Shown here piece after piece: positions 1 through 6,202 of a DNA stretch of 7,849 nucleotides. The DNA is taken from positions 1-7,849 of the forward strand of contig JAGCCY010000048.1 in assembly GCA_017651385.1 (NCBI GenBank). Direction: 5' to 3'. Below the pieces are notes generated by a model. That model was not told where the DNA came from and did not search any database. It saw only the letters and a list, made by a program, of their open reading frames with translations. Within the stretch, counting starts at the first letter, position 1; every line of letters starts with the position of its first letter. The stretch is from Lachnospiraceae bacterium (GTDB lineage: Bacteria; Bacillota; Clostridia; Lachnospirales; Lachnospiraceae). The position numbers and the translations under genes were made by a program.

Positions 1-982
1 ATACCATGTTCCCGGCATCCGGAAAACGCTTCTTGTCAAAGGTCTTCTGTCCCCACTTTCCGTCTTCCCAAGACATCCAGTCAAGCACTATACAGTCGAT
101 GCCTATATCACGTTTTCTTGCTTCTTTTACGGTATCGATCAACTCCTTTGAAGTCTCATAGCGTTCTTTTGACTGCACAAAACCGTATGCCCATTTGGGA
201 AGCATTGCGGCTTTTCCGGTAAGTGTCCTGTACCCTCTTACCGCGCCGTCCGGATCTCCGCCGTTTATCACATAATAATCAAGCTCATGAGCCGATTCAT
301 GGTATATGAACGGAACATCCGCGTTATCGTTGAATATCATAGGACTGTAGGTGTCAAACAGGATGCCGTAGCCTTTTGTGGACACGATGAACGGGATCGC
401 GATCTTTCTGTTGCCCTGGTGTACGTATATCACCTTATCCCTTAACGAACCGAAGCCTTCCTCATGCTGTCCGAGCCCGTATAAAGCCTCGTCGCCGAAT
501 ACGGGATAATATGTAATGTGATAAGAATCCCCGTTATACACCTTTTGGGGATCCTTTATAATGGTCTTTTCCCCGTCGGGAGTCTTTATGACCTCGGTCT
601 CCTGTTCGCTGTCCGTAAGAAGATAGGTCTTATATTCGGCAAAAGAAGCCTTTCTTTGTTCCTTAAAAAGAAGGCTGCCCTTAGCATCGTAAAAGCTTAA
701 GCGGCCCGTTACCTTATCAACTTTTGTAAGTATTTTGCCTGTATACACGGCATAGGCATTTTCGCCGTTTAGTATTTCATAATCGCCGACGGCTTTATCA
801 TATACGACTCCGGGTTTATCGACCGGTTTAAGATCGTCTCTTACCGTTTCTTTTATATGAACGATGTTTTCGGTTTTAAATTCCATAAAGATCGTTCTCG
901 CTTCGGACTTAAAGACGATCGATCTTCCCTTGTTCTCAATTTCGGTTATGGTGTCTGACAATGGTCTGATTGCAGTTAACAT
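1..982 (-). CDS. GH31 alpha-glucosidase/alpha-xylosidase-type glycosidase (3' part outside window)
   Basis: First 327 residues of a family 31 glycoside hydrolase; the frame is open with no stop from the ATG at 982 to the window edge. Residues 1-260 are the N-terminal beta-sandwich, including EALYGLGQHEEGFG at 165-178, the QGNRKIAIPFIVSTKGYGILFD block at 189-210 and YRTLTGKAAMLPKWAYGFVQSKERY at 251-275, all strongly GH31-like. The barrel begins near 262, and IDCIVLDWMSWEDGKWG (295-311) carries the Asp301 of the second barrel strand. The catalytic nucleophile and acid/base lie further downstream, outside the window. There is no signal peptide, so it acts in the cytoplasm. It starts 7 bases inside the preceding small gene with no strong ribosome site, pointing to translational coupling. 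The sequence style resembles alpha-xylosidase and transglucosidase members, but the specificity cannot be settled from this part. Confidence 0.93.
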   Translation of the reverse strand, partial: MLTAIRPLSDTITEIENKGRSIVFKSEARTIFMEFKTENIVHIKETVRDDLKPVDKPGVVYDKAVGDYEILNGENAYAVYTGKILTKVDKVTGRLSFYDAKGSLLFKEQRKASFAEYKTYLLTDSEQETEVIKTPDGEKTIIKDPQKVYNGDSYHITYYPVFGDEALYGLGQHEEGFGSLRDKVIYVHQGNRKIAIPFIVSTKGYGILFDTYSPMIFNDNADVPFIYHESAHELDYYVINGGDPDGAVRGYRTLTGKAAMLPKWAYGFVQSKERYETSKELIDTVKEARKRDIGIDCIVLDWMSWEDGKWGQKTFDKKRFPDAGNMV

Positions 983-1410
983 AATATTTTCTGCCGCTCT
1001 TCACGGTTCTCCTTTGAATATACTTTATTAACGATATCTGTTGCTTCGGCCTTGTTTACATGATCTGTAAGGCCGAAGACATTTTTCTTTTTTTCGCCCA
1101 TTATCCTTTTTGTATAGACCTGGGCAATATGTGCGGTGCATACATGACAGTCGTATAAGTCTTTAAGCTTCTTTGCGTCACTTATATCATCTTCATCGGG
1201 TTCTTTTAACACCCGCTTTAAAAACTCATGCACTATCCTTGCCGCATTTCTCCGTTCCAAAAATTTATCCCGAAAGATAAGGTCTTCGCTTTCAAGCCAT
1301 AAGTCTTTAAGGCCCGAATCGAATATCTCATCGGGCTTAAGACCTTTAAATTCCTCATACTTACGGGATAACTTTAAGATAAACTCTTCTCTTTTTACAA
1401 AATCTGTCAT
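976..1410 (-). CDS. Small SLH-like protein of unknown function between two glycosidases
   Basis: 144 residues, no signal peptide and no membrane segment, highly charged. Residues 1-50 look helical. From about 50 the sequence resembles two degenerate S-layer-homology-like units: RRNAARIVHEFLKRVL, then DLYDCHVCTAHIAQVYTKRIM (a C-x-x-C at 88-91), and finally FGLTDHVNKAEATDIVNKVY. SLH repeats usually anchor exported proteins, so finding them in an apparently cytoplasmic protein is odd; the similarity is my own reading and may reflect only a shared helical fold. The ATG at 1410 overlaps the alpha-galactosidase TGA as ATGA. An alternative ATG at 1431 would add seven residues. Neither has a good ribosome site, so translation probably depends on coupling. 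It overlaps the next gene by 7 bases. A role tied to the two enzymes is suggested by context only. Confidence 0.75.
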   Translation of the reverse strand: MTDFVKREEFILKLSRKYEEFKGLKPDEIFDSGLKDLWLESEDLIFRDKFLERRNAARIVHEFLKRVLKEPDEDDISDAKKLKDLYDCHVCTAHIAQVYTKRIMGEKKKNVFGLTDHVNKAEATDIVNKVYSKENREERQKILC

Positions 1411-3194
1411 ATCGGGATAACTTTGATACATAAGCTGTCGGCAGGATCTAAACTTTCCGCTTCAAACTTTCCTGATGTATTTATACTCTCATTTCCTGTC
1501 CAAAGATCGATGACCTTATACTGCCCGGCATTTAAAAATGCTTCTTTATCGGGCATTTTACCGCCGATGTATCTAACTATCGTCTCTGCATCGATGCTTT
1601 TGACTTCCGACTTGTTCTCATTACTTACATTGATAAAAGAAACGGCTACGGAGTTGTCCGATAAAGGCTTTGCAAGGATATCAAGGCGGTTTATGTCGCG
1701 TATGTATTCTTTCTCCGGCTCATTCTCCGCTAAAGAACAATAAACCCTCTTGGCCTGGATACCCAGAGCATCCTGGTTAAGATATATAAGACCTTTATTG
1801 GCTATGATCTTATAAAGTTCATCGCCTTTTTGGACCCTTCTTAAGTCAAGTCCGAGCATGAGCGGAGCATTCATCATGCACCACATGATCATATGCGTCT
1901 TGCACATATCAAGGGTAAGATCGTTCATGCCGATCGTGAGCATATCGGGATCGTTCCAGCCCTTGTCGAGGCCTGCGAACTCATCCATGATGACAGCCTT
2001 ATTGTATTGCGAAGTGATACTCGGAGTATAATCGTCCTGCCATTTTGCCTTTCCGGGATCTCCGTCCGAGCCTACCCAGAAAGTAATGTCGTTAAGAGTC
2101 CTCCAGGAATCGCCGACCTTCTTGCCCCATATATGCGGCTGGGTCTTTCCCCATTCGCAGATCGAAAGGATCACATCATGATCGGGATCCGCCTTGCCAA
2201 ACGCTTCAAGAAGCTTTGCGTACGAACATAAAGTATTCTCCTGACGGCGGTGATTCATAAGTCTTAAAAGATTGCCGCCTTCTTTAAAAGAAACCTTAAT
2301 GGCTTCGGATTCAGCAAATGATAAACTGTCCTGTGTCTCTTTAAGGAAATCATCGTAAAAATACACGGTATCGCCGCCTGTACCGGTCGCAAGCTGAAGC
2401 CAGCTTCCTGTTCCCGGCTCCTGCCCTGTTGCATAGGTGACATACACATCGTATTCACCCGTTTTCGGTACGTTTATATTAAATCTTAACTCCGAACTCA
2501 ATGCGCCTATCGGCGAATTTTCGGGGCCGGTTCCGTCAAGCGTTCCGATGCCTGTAACATGATCGTCCTTAAGCTCGGCTCCTTTTCCGTACAGAATCCC
2601 GTCGACCGCTTTATATTCTTCTTTAAAAGAATCGCCTTCAACTCTAATAGACTTAATGTTTGGCGCATATACAAACCTTGCATTTGCCTCATTCGAAAAA
2701 GTCGCATTATCCCAGGGATAATAACAGTTGTCGACTTTTATGAAGTCAACGCCCCATTCAACATAACTTTGGGCATCGACATCCTCATGAAGGCATGTTC
2801 CGACTTCGGCACCCGCGCACAGATTTGTGCCGACATCATTGTACATGCCGAATTTAAGACCTTTTGAATGGATATAGTCGGAAAGCGCCCTGAAACCGTT
2901 CGGAAATTTAATTTCTTCGTTGGAAACTCTGCCGTCGATACGAACGGGTTTGTAACAGCCGTCGTCCACTACGATGTACTTATACCCAAGCTTGTCCAGC
3001 TCAAGTTCTATGATAAGATCCGCCATAGTCTTCGAAAGTTCCTCGGTGTTGCCGCTTCAGAAAGCATTCCAGCTGTTCCAGCCCATGGCGGGAAGATGGT
3101 TTTTCTTTTTGTTAAATAAAACGGAATCTTTTGAAAAAGAATCAAATCTGTACTCCGAATTCTTGGGAGTATAAGGTCTGTCCAAATTATTCAT
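1407..3194 (-). CDS. GH27 alpha-galactosidase-type glycosidase, interrupted by an in-frame TGA
   Basis: Glycoside hydrolase of family 27, expected to release terminal alpha-galactose (possibly beta-L-arabinopyranose) in the cytoplasm; no signal peptide is seen. The ATG at 3194 has an AGGG ribosome site 7 bases upstream. The frame gives 595 codons. Codons 37-45 are the family hallmark MGWNSWNAF, codon 46 is TGA, and the frame continues with SGNTEELS. Catalytic features follow, numbered from 3194: substrate Asp pair 77-78 (VVDDGCY), nucleophile Asp155 (FIKVDNC), Glu347 in CEWG, Arg365 in SWRT, and acid/base Asp417 in NDPDM. About 160 extra residues interrupt the barrel between NCYYPWDNATF and CEWG. 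The C-terminal beta domain spans about 490-595. Initiation at Met57 (ATG at 3026) would give 539 residues but lose the first barrel strand and the conserved Trp42, so it is probably inactive. The end overlaps the next gene by ATGA. Confidence 0.88.
2217..2696 (-). other. CBM6/CBM35-like beta-sandwich inserted in the GH27 barrel
   Basis: Simple GH27 enzymes need only a few tens of residues between the nucleophile strand (FIKVDNC) and the CEWG strand. Here there are about 190, of which roughly 160 look like a separate beta-sandwich. They show the pattern of a carbohydrate-binding module of the CBM6/CBM35 kind: an ILYGKGAEL strand, a G-L-S/T-S-E-L-RFNINVPKTGEYDVYVTYATG strand pair, and a closing VSFKEGGNLLRLMNH strand. 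Domain identity is by pattern recognition only. It would presumably position longer oligosaccharides or branches near the active site. Confidence 0.6.
3057..3059 (-). other. In-frame TGA at codon 46 of the GH27 gene
   Basis: The codon reads TTC-TGA-AGC-GGC on the minus strand. The frame is continuous from the ATG at 3194 through the TGA to the stop at 1407-1409, so one base change (for example GGA to TGA) explains it; no insertion or deletion is needed. The motif just before it (GWNSWNAF) and the sequence just after (SGNTEELSKTMADLI) are both family-like, so the two halves belong to one gene. Confidence 0.85.
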
Positions 3195-3203
3195 CTAATT
3201 ACC

Positions 3204-4250
3204 CTATATTTTCTTTACGGAATTTCGTTCGATAAATTTACAAACAACTCTTGTGGGAGCTACTTTTTCTTTTCTGTAGGAAGAGTCTTCGATCTCATTT
3301 ATGATCATTTTAGCGGAGAGGATACCTATATCGTCAAGCATGATCGCGCTTGTGGTAAGCTTGGGATATGCATATGCCGCGATCTCTCTGTCATCAAATC
3401 CGATCACGGAAATATCTTCGCCGATCTTTATGTTGTTTTCTATAAGATAATCATAAGCGCCCAAAGCCATTACATCATTCATGCACCATATGGCTGTAAT
3501 GTCTTTTTTGATAAGTTCTTTTGCGGCATTGTATCCGCTTTCACGCTGCCAGTCACCGTTTATCACGTTTTGGGGATCGTACTTGATATCATGTGCTTTA
3601 AGCGCATTCTTAAAACCTTTAAGACGCTCTATGGTATGATAGTTTTCCTTTGTACCTGTTACAACACCTATCTTCTTATGTCCCATCGAGATAAGGTATT
3701 CGACTAAGACCCTGCTGCTCTCTTCATCATCGATGACTATGGATTTATATTTGTTGTCTTTCGAGAAACCATAAGCAAAGATAACCGGGATATCATAATT
3801 TTCCGGAACGACATCCAGTGCTCTTCCGTGGGCAGCCACATATATGACACCGTCCGCGCGGATAGCCTGAGCTTCCAGGAACGCAGGCTTTGTGTTCTCT
3901 TCGATAAGATCCGGAGAACCGACCTTTATGCCCTTATTATCCCATTTATTGTACATGCCGAGATTAATGAATATGGTCCTGTATCCGTTCTTCTCGCAAT
4001 ACATCATTATGGATTCGACAATCTGCGGAGTGGAGAACTGGCAGATCTCCTCTGCGATAATACATATGGTCTTATTGTTCTGACGACGCATTCCCTGAGC
4101 AAAATAGTTGGGTCTGTATCCTGTTGCCTCGATGCACGCAAGCACTTTTTCTTTTGTCTCTGCCGTCATATTGTTCTTTCCGTTCAATATGTTCGACACG
4201 GTGCTTGGTGACACATCGCACATTTTGGCTATCTCTTTAACCGTTATCAT
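3204..4250 (-). CDS. LacI-family transcriptional regulator
   Basis: Sugar-responsive DNA-binding regulator, 348 residues, full length for the family. Residues 3-22 form the helix-turn-helix (TVKEIAKMCDVSPSTVSNIL). The hinge helix is near 48-57 (NYFAQGMRRQ). The periplasmic-binding-protein-like sensor domain runs from about 60 to 340, with the usual ERLKGFKNAL (the Arg at 209 is typically a ligand contact), the WCMNDVMALGAYDYL segment near 255-269, and ISVIGFDDREIAAYAYPKLTT near 280-300. The hinge carries Met where most family members have the Leu that inserts into the minor groove. The start is the ATG at 4250, preceded by AAGGAG. The gene ends in TAG, which overlaps the ribosome site of the alpha-galactosidase 9 bases downstream, so the regulator and enzymes are probably one transcript. 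It most likely represses this locus until the sugar arrives; no operator could be identified here. Confidence 0.95.
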   Translation of the reverse strand: MITVKEIAKMCDVSPSTVSNILNGKNNMTAETKEKVLACIEATGYRPNYFAQGMRRQNNKTICIIAEEICQFSTPQIVESIMMYCEKNGYRTIFINLGMYNKWDNKGIKVGSPDLIEENTKPAFLEAQAIRADGVIYVAAHGRALDVVPENYDIPVIFAYGFSKDNKYKSIVIDDEESSRVLVEYLISMGHKKIGVVTGTKENYHTIERLKGFKNALKAHDIKYDPQNVINGDWQRESGYNAAKELIKKDITAIWCMNDVMALGAYDYLIENNIKIGEDISVIGFDDREIAAYAYPKLTTSAIMLDDIGILSAKMIINEIEDSSYRKEKVAPTRVVCKFIERNSVKKI

Positions 4251-4256
4251 CTCCGA

Positions 4257-4262
4257 CTCCTT
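4257..4262 (-). promoter_or_regulatory. Ribosome binding site that sets the regulator start
   Basis: AAGGAG on the minus strand, 6 bases before the ATG at 4250. It falls immediately after the TTG at 4265, so that TTG cannot use it. This is why the regulator is started at 4250. Confidence 0.8.
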
Positions 4263-4281
4263 CAATAAAAAGTATGGAAAA

Positions 4282-4310
4282 ATTATACACTAAAAATGTG
4301 AAAAGTCCCA
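4282..4310 (-). promoter_or_regulatory. Putative promoter of the LacI-type regulator gene
   Basis: A perfect -10 hexamer, TATAAT, is at 4287-4282 on the minus strand. A 17-base spacer places the -35 at 4310-4305 (TGGGAC), which matches the consensus poorly and is the distal arm of the terminator stem. Transcription would begin near 4275, leaving a short leader of about 25 bases before the ATG at 4250. The -10 is convincing; the -35 is weak, which suggests low expression or help from an activator. Confidence 0.55.
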
Positions 4311-4330
4311 CCGAAAGATTTCGGTGGGAC
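4305..4330 (-). terminator. Rho-independent terminator after the transporter operon
   Basis: A perfect 12-base inverted repeat, GTCCCACCGAAA and TTTCGGTGGGAC, separated by two bases. In RNA this gives about an 11-bp GC-rich stem with a 4-base loop. On the minus strand it is followed by TTTT, then CAC, then TTTTT. It lies 40 bases past the stop codon of the binding-protein gene and upstream of the LacI-type gene, so it separates the transport unit from the regulator/enzyme unit. The T tract is interrupted, so partial read-through is possible. Confidence 0.85.
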
Positions 4331-4370
4331 CTTTCGGATAAAAGGTTACTTATAAAACTAAGAATTAATC

Positions 4371-6128
4371 TTACTTAGCTGCTTTGATAGCATCAAGTTC
4401 GATCGTGTATTTATCTACGTCAAACTTGTAAAGATCCTGGAATCCAAGGCTGTCAAGGTTCTCAACCATTGTATCCCACATTGAATCGAATTCAGCTTCG
4501 CTTGATGCAAAGATCATTCTCCAGGATGCGTCCTTAACTTCCTGACCAACCTGATTTCTGGTTACTTCGATATCAGCTGTATCGCTGGGAAGTGAAACAG
4601 ATACGCTGGGTCTTACAAGAAGTGCATTGTTAGCCTTCATCCAGTCAACGGGTTCTGCAACGCCGAATCTGTCTGACCATTCATTCTTGGTCTTTGTAGC
4701 TGTAGCTGCCTTCCATGAAGCCCAGTGAGTGTTACCGTAAGGTTCACCTGTGTTGGGGTTGGTGGAAAGTGCACTTACGATCCACTGGTTGATAGCGTTG
4801 TTACCGTCTGAGTATCCTGCTCCGCCGTACTCTTCGGGAACCGGAAGGTTGTCCATAAGAGCGTTATCGTTGAGGATAGAGAACTTGCCGTCAGCGCCTA
4901 CTTCATAGTTGAATCCTTCGATACCGTTGTGCTGGAACTGACATCCTTCGGGTGAAGCATACCAGTCAAGGAACTTCATTATACGATAATACTTTTCACC
5001 ATCAACACCAGAACCTACGCCGAAGAGACGTCCCGATCCATAATATGTATCGGATGTGGTGTAATAAAGCTGATCCTTAACAGGTATAAAGATCATACCT
5101 GTACCGTCTGCAAGTCTGTCCTGGGTGTTCCAGAAACCAACCTGCCAGCTGTACCAGAATGTGTAAACACGGCCGGAGCTCATCTTTGCACATGCAGCAT
5201 CCCAGTTCTGAGAACCGGAATCGGGATCAACAAGACCCATCTGGTTTGCTTTCCATAAGAACTTAAGCATCTTGTAGTATGTAGCGTTCTTATCTGTAAG
5301 GGGCACAAATGTATCATCCTTTGTAAGGATAGCGGAACCTTTGATCTTTTCGCCGTACCATGTGGTAAGCTGAACAACGTTTGCGATACCGATCATACCG
5401 TCGTTATTGTCCCAATCGGGCCATAATGAGAAACCGTAAGCGGGGTCTCCGTCAGCGTTGGTAGGATTAGCGTCCTGGATCTGCTTGATGACATCAAGAA
5501 GACCGTCAAGGTCTGCGATATCGGGAGCGCCGATCGAATTATAAAGATCCCAGCGAAGCATGGGGCTTGAATAGATAACATCATCCGAGAAGGATGTGGG
5601 AGATGTATTTACCATCTCACAAGGAATACCGTAAAGTTTTCCTTCATCGTTGATACCTGCATTGTAGGTTGTGATCTGATCCTCAAATTCCATGAGGTTG
5701 CTGCAGTTCTTAAGTTCTGCGGAAATATCTTTGATGAGACCTGCCTTAACACAATCGTTAAAGTGTGTGGGGTCAAGCACTACGATATCACCGAGGTTAC
5801 CTGTAGCGGTTCTGGTCTGGTATACAGCATCACCTGCAACCTGAGGAGCAATGATGTTAAGTTCGATATTGAAACGATCCTTAACAACTTTTGCAAACCA
5901 ACCTGTCTGTGTACCCTGATAGTTAGCGGCTTCGTCATAGATCTCGATAGTGAGGAGCTCATCGGATGAAGCTGCAGCGCCGCCATCAGAATTGTCTGTT
6001 GTTGTCTGCGTCTGCGTTGAAGCAGCGGGAGTGCCTTCGCTTCCCGAAGCTGCGGTATCGCCGCAGGCGGTAAGCATGGTCGCTACCATTGCCATCGAAA
6101 GTAATAAAGCAACTACTCTCTTTTTCAT
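4371..6128 (-). CDS. Lipoprotein substrate-binding protein of the sugar ABC transporter (LplA-like)
   Basis: Extracellular solute-binding protein, 585 residues, that captures the oligosaccharide and delivers it to the two permeases. The N-terminus is a lipoprotein signal: KKR at 2-4, a hydrophobic core, and a lipobox LTAC with the lipidated Cys at 22. A flexible Ala/Ser/Thr/Gln-rich linker to about residue 57 tethers the mature domain to the membrane. The rest resembles the large (500-plus residue) family-1 binding proteins that travel with LplB/YtcP permeases. Examples are the early LLTIEIYDEAANYQG strand, the GNLGDIVVLDP stretch near 110-120, and a C-terminal region of the form DASWRMIFASSEAEFDSMWDTM. 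It is also rich in Trp and Tyr, as expected for sugar stacking. The start is fixed by an ideal ribosome site. It is the last gene before a strong terminator. The ligand is unknown; the downstream glycosidases suggest an alpha-linked oligosaccharide. Confidence 0.94.
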   Translation of the reverse strand: MKKRVVALLLSMAMVATMLTACGDTAASGSEGTPAASTQTQTTTDNSDGGAAASSDELLTIEIYDEAANYQGTQTGWFAKVVKDRFNIELNIIAPQVAGDAVYQTRTATGNLGDIVVLDPTHFNDCVKAGLIKDISAELKNCSNLMEFEDQITTYNAGINDEGKLYGIPCEMVNTSPTSFSDDVIYSSPMLRWDLYNSIGAPDIADLDGLLDVIKQIQDANPTNADGDPAYGFSLWPDWDNNDGMIGIANVVQLTTWYGEKIKGSAILTKDDTFVPLTDKNATYYKMLKFLWKANQMGLVDPDSGSQNWDAACAKMSSGRVYTFWYSWQVGFWNTQDRLADGTGMIFIPVKDQLYYTTSDTYYGSGRLFGVGSGVDGEKYYRIMKFLDWYASPEGCQFQHNGIEGFNYEVGADGKFSILNDNALMDNLPVPEEYGGAGYSDGNNAINQWIVSALSTNPNTGEPYGNTHWASWKAATATKTKNEWSDRFGVAEPVDWMKANNALLVRPSVSVSLPSDTADIEVTRNQVGQEVKDASWRMIFASSEAEFDSMWDTMVENLDSLGFQDLYKFDVDKYTIELDAIKAAK

Positions 6129-6133
6129 AAATA

Positions 6134-6142
6134 CCCTCCTTT
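6134..6142 (-). promoter_or_regulatory. Strong ribosome binding site of the binding-protein gene
   Basis: AAAGGAGGG on the minus strand, 5 bases before the ATG at 6128. It is the most complete Shine-Dalgarno sequence in the window, which fits high production of an extracellular binding protein. Confidence 0.85.
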
Positions 6143-6168
6143 AAGAATTATGAAAATAAAATGTGTTT

Positions 6169-6194
6169 ATATCTAACGGTTGCCCGCTAAATAT
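6169..6194 (-). ncRNA. Intercistronic stem-loop with GCAA tetraloop
   Basis: On the minus-strand transcript, 6194-6184 pairs with 6179-6169 to give an 11-bp stem with two G-U wobbles, capped by GCAA, a GNRA-type loop. It starts 8 bases after the stop codon of the second permease and ends about 27 bases before the ribosome site of the binding protein. Pairing is seen directly; function is inferred. There is no immediate run of T, so it is unlikely to be a strong terminator. A processing or stabilising hairpin that raises binding-protein mRNA relative to permease mRNA is the most natural reading. Confidence 0.55.
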
Positions 6195-6202
6195 CATGTA
6201 AG

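Noticed and set aside
518..700. Open frame on the plus strand, as well as others at 1423-1743, 1893-2231, 2559-2867, 3828-4211 and 5763-5969
   Set aside because: Each lies opposite a well-supported minus-strand gene, has no family-like sequence and no convincing ribosome site; they are shadow frames.
3020..3059. Selenocysteine insertion at the TGA of the GH27 gene
   Set aside because: The family does not have a Cys at this exact position (the usual Cys aligns one residue later), and I see only a 3-bp stem downstream, not a bacterial SECIS-like hairpin.
3204..4265. Regulator start at the TTG at 4265
   Set aside because: The AAGGAG ribosome site lies downstream of this TTG, and the ATG at 4250 gives the standard LacI-family N-terminus.
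4305..4330. The perfect palindrome read as a LacI-type operator
   Set aside because: It lacks the central CG step, is too long and GC-rich, and is followed by T-rich sequence after a completed operon; a terminator explains it better.
6129..6202. A separate promoter for the binding-protein gene in the intergenic gap
   Set aside because: CATAAT near 6150 and TATAAA near 6168 resemble -10 boxes but neither has an acceptable -35 at the right distance.
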